A stretch of 64,000 nucleotides of DNA from Sepiola atlantica (Eukaryota > Mollusca > Cephalopoda > Sepiida > Sepiolidae), in contig OY744535.1 in the NCBI GenBank assembly GCA_963556195.1, positions 87,423,949 through 87,487,948 of the forward strand. The letters are read 5' to 3'. The translations under genes and the position numbers were made by a program. The stretch's first letter is position 1, and every line of letters begins with the position of its first letter. Shown one piece after another: positions 48,300-60,942 of this stretch. The notes under the pieces are model-generated. The model saw nothing but the letters and a program-made list of their open reading frames with translations. It made no database searches and had not been told where the DNA came from.

Positions 48300-49925
48300 T
48301 ACATTCCTATTTCGCTGACAGACGAATATAAAATCTCGTGTTTTTTTAGAAAATAACTTAAACTATTCAACTAACCACAGATTCGTATGTCTCATACTGT
48401 ATTTACTCATATTTTAAATGTCTTTGTACTAGCATAGGTTTTCAAAAAATCTAATCATAGATGTCTGCCTATCGATTAATTGAATGATTGTATTTCTTTT
48501 ATATTTCATAGTGACAAGACACTCGATTTACTCGTATTCTTCTATGTGTGGTGACTGTAACATTTCAAAGTCTTATGACGTTAGCGCTTTCTCTGACAAG
48601 TTCAGGTTGGTGTTTATACACGTAGGAAAATAATGTAATTTCAACATGATTACATTCTTGCGTGTTCGGTGTCTCTACAACAATTGTTATTGTGTATTTA
48701 AGGTCTATTGATTGATATACAGAATATAAAAAAAGTATACAATGTAGAATAATTATGTGAATCAAGAAAACTATCGATAGAAAATAATTACAAGTCAAGT
48801 TATTTTGCATACATGAGTCTATGAGTATTAAAATGGGATGATACAGTATTGTATATATTGTTTTAGGTTATATAAATATCCGAGTAAATTGGTGATAGTT
48901 GACACGAATTGCCTGGCATAGTACTGGTTGTTTTATCTGTGTAGGTGAGCCCGGCCTCTGTCGGTCAAAGCTGCACGTGGTAAGTAGAAATGCACAAATC
49001 GCCAGTAGCGAAAACTTCTACACCAACTGGATAGTCTCAATGTAGGGACTATGCAATCAGACAAAATTTGCCTATTATTGCATAAAAGCTAAAAACAGGG
49101 GGTTATCAGGAATCCTAGTAATTAACTAAATAATTTATATTTGTCATTACAAACTTCACAAAGAAACCCACTGTAAATCCGTGGAAGCAGATGGGTACAC
49201 ATACATTTTCATCAGATATTATTCGGCGCGAAAAAACATACATTTTCTCGTGTCGGTTCTCACTCGCAATTGATCGAGCTATATTAATAAAATAATTAGT
49301 ACCATGGAAATACATTAATAATTAAATATTTCACATATGTTTTAAAAATACATTTTAATAAGCTGTTATCGTTATTGAACATCATACTAATGCGGTTTTA
49401 TATTTTAGCTATAACAAATTAAAGTTCATTTATGTTTGTTTTGGAGTGACTTGTGGAAGAATAATTCCCTTGATGATACAAGCACCAACATCGGTATGAT
49501 GACCCGATAAAAGATACTAGACATATTTTTTCCGACTAGCAACCTTTAAATCCAATAACGTCATTATTGAAAATGGCTCTCGCCAGAAGCTCGCGATGAG
49601 GGTATTCCTTATGAATGTGTATCTATTTAACCGATAATAGTTATCCTGGTGTAAAATTATATATTTTGGAGCACGCTGAATAGATAAATCATTTGAGCAC
49701 CACTTACATTACTATGAATAAAATAATTCAGACATTACATCAAAGCACATTTTATTAACGACATATAACATACTAGGTTTATGGACTGAATGATTATAGA
49801 GTTTAAGTGACTGACTTAGTTGCACATGAATACGACATTAACGTTAAATGAATAATACACAACTTTTTCACAATGTTCTGTCAAATATTCGACAATTAAA
49901 CTCTGTTCACATCACTGTTCACAAA
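48300..49925. other. Anonymous AT-rich DNA
   Basis: No gene, RNA or recognised repeat. The short GC-richer patch near 48,945-49,010 has no clear promoter boxes. Confidence 0.45.
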
Positions 49926-49929
49926 CACA

Positions 49930-50560
49930 GCTGCGCAGAAAAGTTCAAGAAAGTGCGGCGCGGACACATTTGCACTTCTTAAAGCAGTCTTTCTTGCAAC
50001 CGCATTTGGTTAATTCCTGGCAGCATGCAGCTTTTTGTGGAATAACTGTCCAATGTATTTCTTACGTTTCTCACTTTGAATGCAACCCCAGTAATAAAAG
50101 GTGCTGGTTTCTGGATTTGAGACAGTTGACTGGCGCCATATTACCCTACTCTGGTAGGCCGCACGTTAAGCGTATTCCCGCAAGGTAGCTATGGTTTGTG
50201 GGATCGAATCGTATATATTCTACTGTCAGACAAAAAGATCCAGCCTCATCTTGTTGGCACAGATCGCTATACTGAAGCCGTCGTACATTAGAACAACGAA
50301 TTTCTTCAGTCTCTTCGGCTGATCCTCTGAAACTTCGTGCGGACATTTTTTGAGTTCATTGAAGGTTTTAGGTAATTCCGTGTCTTTCATGCAGATCGTT
50401 TGCTTTGCCACGGAAACCAGAAACCACATCACATCCCATGAAAGCATGGCCGAATAGAATACCAGTGACCTTCTCTGGCCCTATTGAAGAAACCACTTCG
50501 TATACTGAAATCCACCGAGCATTCGACCATTAAACAAACATTTAGCTCATGAATACTCAA
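49930..50560 (-). pseudogene. Frameshifted relic with HAFxGCD motif and cysteine-rich end
   Basis: The minus strand, read from 50,530, gives WISVYEVVSSIGPEKVTGIL, then FGHAFMGCDVVSGFRGKAN. After a frameshift comes CMKDTELPKTFNELKKCPHE and RLKKFVVLMYD with MRLDLFVRQ (about 50,390-50,225). Another shift gives AAYQSRVIWRQS and SNPETS, and then near 50,040-49,940 IPQKAACCQELTKCGCKKDC and FKKCKCVRAALS before a stop. The modules HAxTGCDxVSxFxGKGK and CGCKxxCxxxCKCxxxxLxC recur together in large intronless proteins of many aquatic invertebrates. I recall these as unnamed and possibly transposon-linked, with the C-rich end resembling CXC/metallothionein-like metal-binding motifs. At least two frameshifts make this copy non-functional. 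Confidence 0.62.
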
Positions 50561-50699
50561 ATTATACATTTACACGGAGCCACGATTCATGTAACTATCA
50601 CATTTGTAAAGAAGTTTCTTGCGACATTAATTGATTCCTGTAATAGACGAAGATTAGAGTGTTATCATAACGAGGCCGTGTGTTAGGCGTGCATTTGAC

Positions 50700-50815
50700 A
50701 CGTCGTTTAAATAGTAGCAATGCAGTTGCATGCCTATGGCAAAGTTAAATGCGTGCATGCACGAGCAGTTGCATGGGTGCATTCACGAGCAGTTGCATGG
50801 GTGCGTTCACGCGCT
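50700..50815. repeat. Short tandem repeat, ~26-bp unit
   Basis: The unit ACGAGCAGTTGCATGGGTGC occurs twice (from about 50,761 and 50,787), each followed by a TTC, with a partial copy GTGCATGC before it. It is GC-richer than the flanks. Confidence 0.7.
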
Positions 50816-50829
50816 CATACCACACGAGT

Positions 50830-53800
50830 TCAACTCTAAAATACGTAATAATTTTAGAACTTAAAATTATTATTTTTAATTTCCGCAATGTAATTAATTC
50901 TTAGTGATTGGCTTCTTCTGCAATTATTTTATTTTGTTTGCTTTTTTCATGATTGTTTGTTTGGTCCGATTAGTGCGATTTATTTTATTACTCTTATTTC
51001 ATGTTTACTGTTGTTTTTCCCGATTACTGTAATTGATATTATTGATGAATATAAGAGGTAGCACACATCAATAATCATGAAAGTTGTAAATAATTTATAT
51101 CGAACGAAAAATGATATGAAATTAATCAACTTAAATTGTACAAAACTATTAATTTCGATAGAAAGTAGAAAAAAGAGTAGATAGTACTTATGTTAAGTAT
51201 AAACTGACTGTTGTAATCCTACGTATACTAAGTTCACTTAATGTATTTAGTATTGTTATTCCTTTGCTAGATAGTCGCGTTCAAATAATCTTTAGAATTG
51301 TTTATTACAATAATTGTCGCGTAATGGTCCGTTCCTGTACTGGTTCCAACATACGAAAAGTTGTTGCCAAAAATTAAGAATGGACACATCAAACACAATT
51401 CATAAATTACACTTCATTATGATATAATGCCGACCTCTTCTTAGAAGACCTATTTGTATATATGTAATCAACATCTCATCCGCCGCCAGATGGCGACAAA
51501 GGCGGAATATCCATCGACTTCAACTTCAAGTCTCGTTCTCCGGTTTTCCACGATTCTTCCTCCATCGCTGACGCTATTTTGAACACTTGGGGGCTTAATA
51601 CATTCCTCAATCTACATCATAATCAATACAATGTTATATTTGTATTTTGTTTTCAAACGTAATATTTTAAAAGAACATCCGCAGTCCTATTCTAAACGCG
51701 ACCTATACCTACACCTTTACTTCCTTCTAATATAGTTTAGAATACTTAATTAGTATATTGCCTTTTTCAGTCACCGAGAAGAACTCTAATTATTGAATTA
51801 ATACATCTGAGTTTCTATATCCACTATCTACTAATAAAGATATTGACTTCAGGTAATGTTAAGAGTGTAGTGTTTCTCATTTCTTACTTAAAATAAATTA
51901 TCAGGTAAATATTGTCAAATAAATTAAACGAATGTTTGCTCATATTAAATGATTTATTTATTACAGTAATGCAAATCTTTTAACAGTGAATGATCTGTAG
52001 TTTTACGGTACACATTTAAAAAAGAAAGCAATTGGATGTGTCTTACAATTTTATTTAAATAAAAAAATGAAATGTTAGGTTACACAAATGCTAACGTTGC
52101 GAGGGAGACAATCGTCTAATTATGACGGCTTTTCAACTTGAGACCATGTCTTTTCAAATGTGTAATGCCTACAATTTATCACACATTTTCATTAGATTGC
52201 ATGTTTCATCTTATTCGGGGTGATCAGACGTGCAACAAAAATAGAAGTGTCTATTTTGGTGACTTCTATTCTATAAACATATATATTCTTTTTCATTATG
52301 AATGATGCAGGGAATATTATTACTGAAATATCATGTGAAAAGCATACTATCTTTTCAACAAAACACTTGTTTTCTATTTATCTTCTGAACTGTGCGTTTC
52401 GCGAAACTGTTTTATAAAGTCACACCTATGTTTGTTTATTAGCATGTAGATGTGAAATAAATATTGTGTTTATTAGCAAACCTACTATGTCTGTAGATGT
52501 GAAATAACTATTGGAAATTAATCATTTCCCCGATTCCTTCAGTAAAATGTGAGGGAAATATCAACATCTTCTATTTAGGCAATATTTCCCTTATGAGATT
52601 TAATTTTCTCTGAGATTACTATGTTCGTAAGTTGTAAATAGTGTGTATTTCCCCTCTATTTCATATAGATATTCCTTTTCTGACACCGTTATGATATCAG
52701 CTTCATATGTTGGTAAGCATACATACCTAATGGGTGACTATTAAGAGTTACAGTTATGCGAGATTACGACTCTCACCATCAAACAAAAGTAATTTGTTTG
52801 ATTGTTTTAGTGGCATGGTTTAAACACACAATGTTAAGGTTTATTCAAAATAAATGTTCGTATCATTTTTAACCGTCAAGTGTCAGACTCTTTTCAATTG
52901 TTTTGAAAATTAAGTAACGATGATTCCTTGTTGTGAACATCGCACACACACAAAATGCATATAGCTTCGACAATTATTTGCTTATATAGTATTACATTGT
53001 ATATTCCTCACAGAGTTACAGACTGTTTTCAGATGTTACTACACGAAAAATACAAACACATATAGACAACTATTTTCACACACAAAGAAAATGTAACTCC
53101 CTGTCAAGAATGATATGTAATGAGCTGACCCCTATCTTCTCACAATAGAAGACACAGACCACATGTGTATATGTTTTAAATATGCAGCCGGACGACTCTG
53201 TTACTATTACGACTAAACTTAATAATCTATAGGGTATATCGTTTGTAAACAGGTATTCTGAGGACATGTTAAGATATATCGTTTAATTTATATTGAGATA
53301 TGTTATGACTCGAATTTAACTTTTAAAATAAATCGTATTTTTAATAAAATGCGTCTTGTGTTGAAGGTTAAATAAATTCCCGCAAATGGTAAGAAATAAT
53401 TTTGTTTTAAAGTAAGGAAATAGAATTCTGTTGTACGAATAATCAAACGACTAATGAGTAGCAATGTTGTTAATCGATTCAAATTGTATTGAGGTACCGT
53501 ATTCGAAAAGTACAGATTTCGCAAAATCTTTAATCCGGATATAATGAAGTATGGTTGTATAGCGTAATCAGACGTAAATCAAGAACGGAAGATTTAAAAT
53601 AGAAAGTATCAAATATCGTTTTATTTACCAACCATATGTATGGTTTGCTTGTACATGAATAATATGCGTTAATAAAGGTAAAATAAATTATTTAAAAATA
53701 TATAAATAGTTACAAGTATTAATACTATTACATACTACATTCGTATTAGCTCCGTGCTCATTTTTTCTGAGAATGTCAATAAGCGCTTCGTTTTTTTTTG

Positions 53801-54535
53801 CCCATCGGAAATGTAACCGACAGCCAATAAAAGCGTCCAGAAAAAATGTAGTTTGAAACAGCGGTCATTATTTATGATAAGCATGTATGATTACTTACAC
53901 ATAATAGCAAACGCGAACAAAATAATATGGATACAACGAATTAGACCAGCTAGGAAGAAGTGTTAGTGCTTAATTAAGTTGAAATAGAACTAGATGTGAG
54001 AATGAAAATACATTTTATATTATGTGTAAATGGCAATATCAGGAGAAGCTCTCTAGCCGGTAAAAACAAATTATTGAATGCGAATTAAACGTAAGCAACT
54101 TTCTATTTAATAGCTATCAGGACTTTCCCTATTCGGCTGATGAAGCAGATTTAGATATGAAGGTAAATACATAATAATGATAAAAAATAAAAGACAACAT
54201 TACTTTATTTTACTAAAAAAATCACTTCTAATCGAGACCCAAAAGCCACTCGACGATAATAGTTAATGAGTTTTCCAGGTGGCCAGTGAGACAACACCAT
54301 GATTATTGGTAACGATGGTTGAAATAAGGCATAATATTATTTTTTAAGAAGGCGGATCAATAAAAAATCTGTTTACATTAGTCTTTAAAACGACTATGTC
54401 GTATTCAGCTCGAAACAAGTACTGTCATATTGTTTTACAGACAGGTCGTTCTTAGAAAGAAAAGTTGGTCATAGCAGCTCCGTTTAGTTTTATGTACACA
54501 TATACACAAATGGAAAGTATTGACAAGGGTTGTTG
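50830..54535. other. Anonymous AT-rich DNA; small GC-richer patch at 51,475-51,600
   Basis: No gene recognised over 3.7 kb. The patch 51,475-51,600 (CATCCGCCGCCAGATGGCGA onward, with CATCGCTGACGC and TTGGGGGCTTA) stands out by composition and resembles the edge of an LTR retrotransposon, but no second LTR, primer site or coding relic was seen. Confidence 0.4.
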
Positions 54536-54539
54536 AAAG

Positions 54540-56330
54540 ACAACGAGTTTTTTGTTACTTTATTAGTGGATCAAAAAATAAATTGGAGCTCAGTCGAGCA
54601 CCTACTATGAACATGACGATCGAGCAAATACAGACTTACGATATCTCTTCTATGAGAAACTGGTTGTAGAGAAAAAAGAGGGCATACTCTCATGAGTTTG
54701 AAATCGGTGTTGTACTATTTCAAGGCAGGAAATAGCCTCTGAGGGGCACCTCCCCAGATGTGGACACTGTACTCCATCTTAAAACGGATTTAACTTTTAT
54801 ATTAGTAGAGGATTGCGTCAGGCGTAACATACTTTCTTGAGCAGTAAGAATCATCCAACCATTTTTCCAGCGACCGTAGCAACGGATGTGATGTAAGTGT
54901 TCCATTTCAAATCTGAAGTGAAGGTCAGTCGCAGAGGCTTATTAAAGTAGGGGGCTTCCTCGAGAGAAGCGCGACTTATTTAAATTAGAGAAAACATAAG
55001 ATCTGACCGTTGTCGGGAAAAGGAGAAAAGCTTGATTTTAGACGCATTGAAAGCAATCAACTAGGGTTTTCCCTATTGTACCACCTGCTCCAAATAAGAA
55101 GATAAAGAATAATAACATCATTGATGCTCCTCGAAATGGTTTTCGACATGGTTTTGTAATCTGCATAAATGTCGATGAATGATCTTATGATGTGTTTAAA
55201 GTGATCATTGATAAATATCAGGAAGAAAGTTGGGTCCTAAATAGATCCCTGAGGCACGCCAACATGACTACTATGAGCTCCATACTTCTGCCTATTAACG
55301 AGTACTTTCAAAAACCTATAAAAGAGAAAGCATTTCAGAGGGCATTTCAAGATATCACATAACTAGCAACACACGTATGCCAAAGCTTATCAATAGTATT
55401 AGATGTGTCAAGTGGCATAGCTTAATAAGCATAGTCTCCATTAATAGATTCAGTGATCGTGGGTACTATTCCAGTAAGAACAACACATGCTGATCTTGCA
55501 GGACGAAATCTATATTACTTGTCACTGAGTATTCTGTTCTTGTTGAGGTGATTGTCAACAATTTACTCATAGCGCACATTAAACTGATTAGTCGGCACTG
55601 AGATGGAGAGGACCGCTTCACAGTATTTTCTAAAATACGGAGCAGACTTACGAAGTTTTAGAATAGGATGGAAATCATTTCTCTTTTAAGCAACGATTGC
55701 AAAAATTCGTAAAATTAGGAGCTTGTTACAGTTGCAGTTTTTTAAAAGTATTCTCATGGGTATGGTTTCAATACCTGTGCTTGCATCTCGAATAGATATG
55801 TAGATCTCGTGCAGAGTGTTGGCAGTCATACGGTGAAATGTAGGTGGTAGACAAACCCGATCACAAAGTGTGAAACTTGAGGTAAATTTATTTGCAATAA
55901 GTTCGGCTTCATAAGATACTGATGAAATCACAGTTGGGCTATTGCTTATGGTGTGAATAGGGAGCACACCCTTGTTCATGACTTTGTTTATTATTTTCAA
56001 AAAATGTTCTATATTCAATGGATGGGGCATATGATTCCCTCGCGATTTCAATAACAATTTGGCGGTGGTTGTTTTTAGTCAAAACGTCGGCTTTTGTTTC
56101 GTTAAAATTAATTTTAATAGTGGTTTATGCAAGCAATGGCGGCTGGGTGTACCACGTCTGGCAGTGTTGTTTCTATTGTAATTGTTTAGAGAGTGCGGTA
56201 CTGGGCACATGTTTTCAAATGGGGAATGCCGATAGAATTTCTGATGAGACAATCTGAGGCTGTTCCAGTATAAATGTGCGATTCGATAGAGATACACTTC
56301 AGAAGTATTCTTATACTTTGGTTTTATCTT
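54540..56330 (-). mobile_element. LINE family B: decayed Jockey/CR1-type retrotransposon
   Basis: Minus-strand frames from the right: 56,297-56,079 basic linker; 56,057-55,686 with SPTVISSVSYEAELIANKFT then IRDASTGIETIPMRILLKNC, matching the pre-RT and RT start (sDKAExxNxxFtS; DxStAtGpDgIPxxxLK). At 55,260-55,243 is GVPQGS, followed by DPTFFLIFINDH and, at 55,168-55,157, YADY, where YADD is expected. Then 54,905-54,720 has the thumb/C-terminal part (GWMILTAQESML and VKSVLRWSTVSTSGEVPLRG), preceded by a YITSVATVAGK-like piece. This is an RT of the Jockey/CR1/L2 group. There are several stops (one right after GVPQGSI), and the last catalytic D is changed to Y, so it is inactive. Confidence 0.75.
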
Positions 56331-56391
56331 AATTGAAACAACTGGGTAATACTAGCATCTCACCTGAGACGGAGAGTAGATTAGCAGTTTA

Positions 56392-56394
<3 letters not shown>

Positions 56395-56460
<66 letters not shown>
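56395..56460. repeat. (TA)n microsatellite
   Basis: About 33 TA units lying between the LINE relic on the left and the Penelope-like relic on the right. Confidence 0.97.
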
Positions 56461-56463
<3 letters not shown>

Positions 56464-56519
56464 GGTAAAATGATCAACCGTAAAGGAAAATGATTAAGGA
56501 AAGTACAAAATTAAATTGT

Positions 56520-58450
56520 TTATGTATTTATCTACGTGTCGTCTTTGTTATAGACTTCTTAAGGATGAGGAAAAATGCAGTACAATCAGTTAATAATTTT
56601 TATTTTACAAAAATGTTTAAGTTTCGGCATGGCTCTTGATGACAACAAGCATAAATTAAAAAACACAGTTTGGGCTAGTCTTTTATCAGCAGCAGGCGGA
56701 GCAGTTCAACAAGAAGTGAAAGTGAATAGGGTGACGGCTTTGATGTATTAGTTCCCATATTTATTTTCGCTTAGGTGTCTGGGTCAAAATATGGAACAGC
56801 CTAGCTTTGCCGATTGTGGATGTGGGGGCGGGGGCGGAAATCTGAATTCCTTGTAGTGCTTCTAATTAAAATAAGAAAGAAGAAAAAAGGAAAAGAAAAA
56901 AACAATATTTTCTTATATGGATGTAAACGCGTAGTGAGTTTTACTATAATGAAACGCAAATTCTGATTAAATAAGAACCGTTTAATCATAATGAGAGAGG
57001 GCGCATCACACCTATTAGTTTTTTTTCAGGTGTGAATGCATGAAGTTATTCTTATTTATTTGATAACTTTATTCGCGTCTCATTAATTAATAATTACCTT
57101 TCTTGCAATATGTAGATATATGTGTGAAAGTGAGTTAATTTATTTATGTATGCATGTGTTTATTTATATTAATTTAGTGTATTATTCGTGTATTATTAAT
57201 TGATGAATAATTATTAAAAGTATTTGATATTGTACAAGTCCATGTATATGTAATATTTGAATACACGTTAAAAAGCGAGGATATAATACTCATAGTGTCT
57301 TACATTATGTGTGAATGTATATATTTATTCCTATTTATTTTACTATTTTTGTATTATAAATTAAACAAATATCAGTAATTTAATTATGAGCATAAAAAAG
57401 AGTATGCGGGAACACTTGCTATCAATAAGGGTGAGAAGAGATGCAAGTGGAATGTAACTAGTTTATTTATTTGTGTGAGCGGCTTTATTTATCCTGTTTT
57501 TTAAAGTTATTTGTGGTATATACCGGCGTTTGATGTAGATGTTTTACGGATGTGTTTTGTAGAAATGAGTGTTTGTATTCTGGTTTGTGATGCAGATTAA
57601 TGGTGGGAATCCTAAATTTATTAAGAGTGTCGCACATTAGTATGCTATTGGTATGAGTAGGTGAAAGCAGATATCTATTAAGGAGAGAATTATTTGTTGT
57701 TTGAAGTTTTTGTGTATTGTCTTTCGAGAATATCTATACATTTTCTCAGAGCATTTAGTATAAAATGGGTGGGGTATTGTTGTGTTTTTTAACGAATGGG
57801 TTATGTATTTGTTTTCCTCGTCAATATAGTGATGACTGCATATTTCGAAAGCACGTACGACGAAGGCAATTATAACACCTGTTTGAATGTTCTATATAGT
57901 CGTTTTGGTGAGTGGTGTTGCGGCGTACTTTGAAAGATGGTGTGTTTTTTAATGAGAGTGGCTATAACTAGGTTATTTGTTTCAGGAGCATATGCACATT
58001 TTATGGATGGTTCAACTGTATTTAATTTGTTCTGATGTATTGAATTGTACGTGCAATAAGGGAATAAAAATTTAAATCTCATCAATATATCTTAAATACT
58101 TAGTGCTAGGAGGTAATCTAAATTGAAAAGGGCCAAGTTCAAGGAATTTCAAGAAAAGGCAGAAAAGTACTCCAAGTAGAAGGTTGCCCACAGGGAGTCC
58201 AAATGTTTGTTTATTGAATTTATTGTCAAATTGAAAACATGTCATGTTATTAATAATTTGTATTATTTCCATGAAAGTTTTTTATGAGGGGTTAATAAGT
58301 TAACGTTGTATTTTTCTAAGTGCATCTGGATTAAGTGTACACTTTTTCTAAATAAGGCATTAATGTATAGGGGTGTAACATCTAAGCTGTATATACTTTT
58401 GCTTTCCAGGAGAATGTTTTTTTTAAATCTTGTTAAATAAGCCATCTGAG
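56520..58450 (-). mobile_element. Penelope-like element relic (RT, then GIY-YIG remnant)
   Basis: From the right on the minus strand: 58,445-58,263 has IYSLDVTPLYINALFRK, matching the SLDVtsLYTNvP motif of Penelope-like RTs. Then 58,272-58,072 has NMTCFQFDNKFNKQTFGLPV then GNLLLGVLFCLFLKFLE, matching FxFNNKxYxQxxGLPMGxPLSpvLAxLFLE, and ends LRYIDEI at the catalytic YIDD box. At 58,085-57,870 NTVEPSIKCAYAPETNN follows (NxxepsIkFTxExE). Near 57,533-57,495 TPVYTTNNFKKQD suggests the start of the GIY-YIG domain. A hammerhead-like motif lies downstream at 56,566-56,531. Frame breaks and the YIDE change indicate a dead copy. Confidence 0.78.
56531..56566 (-). ncRNA. Hammerhead-like motif downstream of the Penelope relic
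   Basis: Minus-strand order: CCTTAAGA, hairpin AGTCT-ATAACAA-AGAC, GACACG, TAGATAAATACATAAAC. It aligns base by base with the motif at 42,374 (CTTGAGA, AGTCTT..AAGAC, GAAACG, TTGATGAATACATAAG). Core residues are mutated (GACAC for GAAAC). Confidence 0.4.
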
Positions 58451-58660
58451 TTCAGAGAGACTCCCTAGCAAAAATAGATATAATAACTTATAAATTCCAG
58501 CCGTCACTTTATACAGTTTCGCTTTCCTTAAACTGCACAGACCGCTTCTGATAATGAACTAGTCTACATCGCGGTGTTATTGTTTTTCTTGTCCATCGCT
58601 ATGTCGAAACTTGGTCAGTCACAATTATTAACTGTATGATATTTCTACATTTTCCTATAT

Positions 58661-58697
58661 CCTGAGGAAGTCTACAAGAACGACGAGGCGTTTATGA
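58661..58697 (+). ncRNA. Hammerhead-like motif, opposite strand at the other end of the Penelope relic
   Basis: Plus-strand order: CCTGAGGA (fits CUGANGA exactly), AGTC-TACAAGAAC-GAC hairpin, GAGGCG (mutated from GAAACG), TTTATGAACAC. It lies about 210 bases upstream of the RT relic but in the inverse orientation, which would fit an inverted terminal piece of the element or a second unrelated insertion. Confidence 0.4.
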
Positions 58698-58730
58698 ACA
58701 CATCAACCTATTGTTTTGGCTTTCTTTTTT

Positions 58731-58733
<3 letters not shown>

Positions 58734-58785
<52 letters not shown>

Positions 58786-59095
58786 TATATACACATATAT
58801 ATACATATATATACATATATACAAATATATATACATATATATATGCATATATATATATATGTATATACATATACATATCCACATACATGTATGTATACAT
58901 ATATATATACATATACATATATACATATATATATATATATGTATACATAGATATATATATATAAATACATATATACACACATATATATATATAAATTAAT
59001 ATATATATATGTATACATATACATACATATGTATGTATATATTTATATATATATATATATATATATAGATATATATATATATATATATATATATA
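58734..59095. repeat. Long degenerate (TA)n/(TACA)n microsatellite
   Basis: About 360 bases of TA repeats mixed with TACATATA and TATATGTA units. The many open frames across it are artefacts. Confidence 0.97.
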
Positions 59096-59099
59096 AGGC

Positions 59100-60275
59100 A
59101 AGAGAGAGGAGCCAAGTTATGGTTGAAATACGTTTTTGTCTGATATTTGCTATGTTTTAGTTATTTTTTGTAATTTTTTAAAATCTATTCTCATAGGGTA
59201 CAACACATATGGTCAATTGGATCATTTCATCTAAACTTATGAAGTTCGACGTAACATTCGCAATGCAATCGTTTAAAAGATGTAATGTAAAATCTTTACT
59301 ACTTTTCTGCAAACACATTTTCATGTCTCGCTAGTTATCTTTCTTTAGACATATATACGTTATTCTTTAATGGTGACTATACACTTAATATGTTATTTAT
59401 ACGACCATGGAATACAATTATGGGAGATGTGGCTCCATAAAGATATAATATGCTTGATTGTACATTTTGAATATCGGATAGAATAATGAGAGACGTAAGT
59501 AATAGCAACGTATGTACACACACCCACATACATATATTCTCACAATATGTATATTAGTATATGTATATATTATTGCTTACGTTTAAAGTAAATATTTTTG
59601 CCAAAGTATCTGCTTTGAATGAAAAGTTTCCACAGGCCGACAACCTTCGCTATGTGAACACCATAATTATATTATTTTAATATTTTCTGAAAATTAATAG
59701 GTTTCACTCGTATTTAGTAGGTTTCAGTTATGTTCAATTACACTTAATTTTTCAGTGGCTACTATTAAATATTTTAATTGCATAAAATAGCTTAACAATA
59801 ACTACTTCGCAACATTTACCATGTTTTACAACCAGTATGTATATGTATTTTGTGTCGATATGTGGAGGTGTATGTTGTCGTGTTCATATAACTTTCTCAC
59901 ATGATTTAACGTAATATAAAATTTTATCGTAAGCTTCACAACAATTGGAATGTCTACACACTTCCATCGTCTTGCGTTTCCTTTTGAATATAACGCATAA
60001 GATATATTGATCGTTTACAAAAACAATTTGGTTAGACCATTACAACGTTAGTAAAGACAGTTACACAAGGTGTTAGCTTAATATCAAAGGACATATATTT
60101 GCATTTTAATGCACCATATGTATAATGGAAATGGGTGATCTCGTGCGACGGTTAATACTTTATTCACATTAAAGCGGGTCCCGCGTTTTCAGATACTGAC
60201 GAATAAACCGACCTGAAACGAATAAATAGATATTCAAAGAAATAACAACATATTTAGCTTAATATGTTACTTCGT
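59100..60275. other. Anonymous AT-rich DNA
   Basis: No recognisable gene, RNA or repeat family. Confidence 0.45.
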
Positions 60276-60278
60276 TTA

Positions 60279-60298
60279 CACACACACACACACCCACG

Positions 60299-60378
<80 letters not shown>

Positions 60379-60537
60379 TATAAAGAAATATATATATATA
60401 CATGTATTTATACATATATATATATAAATATATGTGTACATAAACATATATATAAATATAAATATATATATAAATATATATATAAATATATATATAAATA
60501 TATATATATTTATAAATATATATATAAATACATATAA

Positions 60538-60576
<39 letters not shown>

Positions 60577-60862
60577 TATATACATATATATATATAAATA
60601 CATATGTATATATAAATATTTATATATATATATATATAACTATATATACATATACATATATATATAAATACATATTTATATATTAATATATATATATATA
60701 AATATATTTATATATACATATACATATATGTATACATATATATAAATAAATATATATACATATATACTTATATATATATACATATATATACACACATATA
60801 TATATATATATATATAGGTATACATATATATACCTATATATATATATATATACATACACACG
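60279..60862. repeat. (CA)n-(TA)n long compound microsatellite
   Basis: About 30 bases of CA repeats lead into more than 500 bases of TA repeats mixed with TAAA and TACA variants. It is the longest microsatellite in the window. Confidence 0.97.
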
Positions 60863-60942
60863 TCTTTGTTTGTATAGAGTGCGCTTTCCTGACGTTTAAG
60901 ATTTACATGTGTGTAGCTATATATGTGTGGAACATTGACCAA

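Noticed and set aside
58692..59101. Five overlapping 79-123-codon frames of Y, I, T and H
   Set aside because: Products of a TA/TACA microsatellite, open in several frames on both strands because the repeat lacks stops in those frames.
60373..60942. Tyrosine/isoleucine-rich frames of up to 88 codons
   Set aside because: Microsatellite artefacts of the long TA array.
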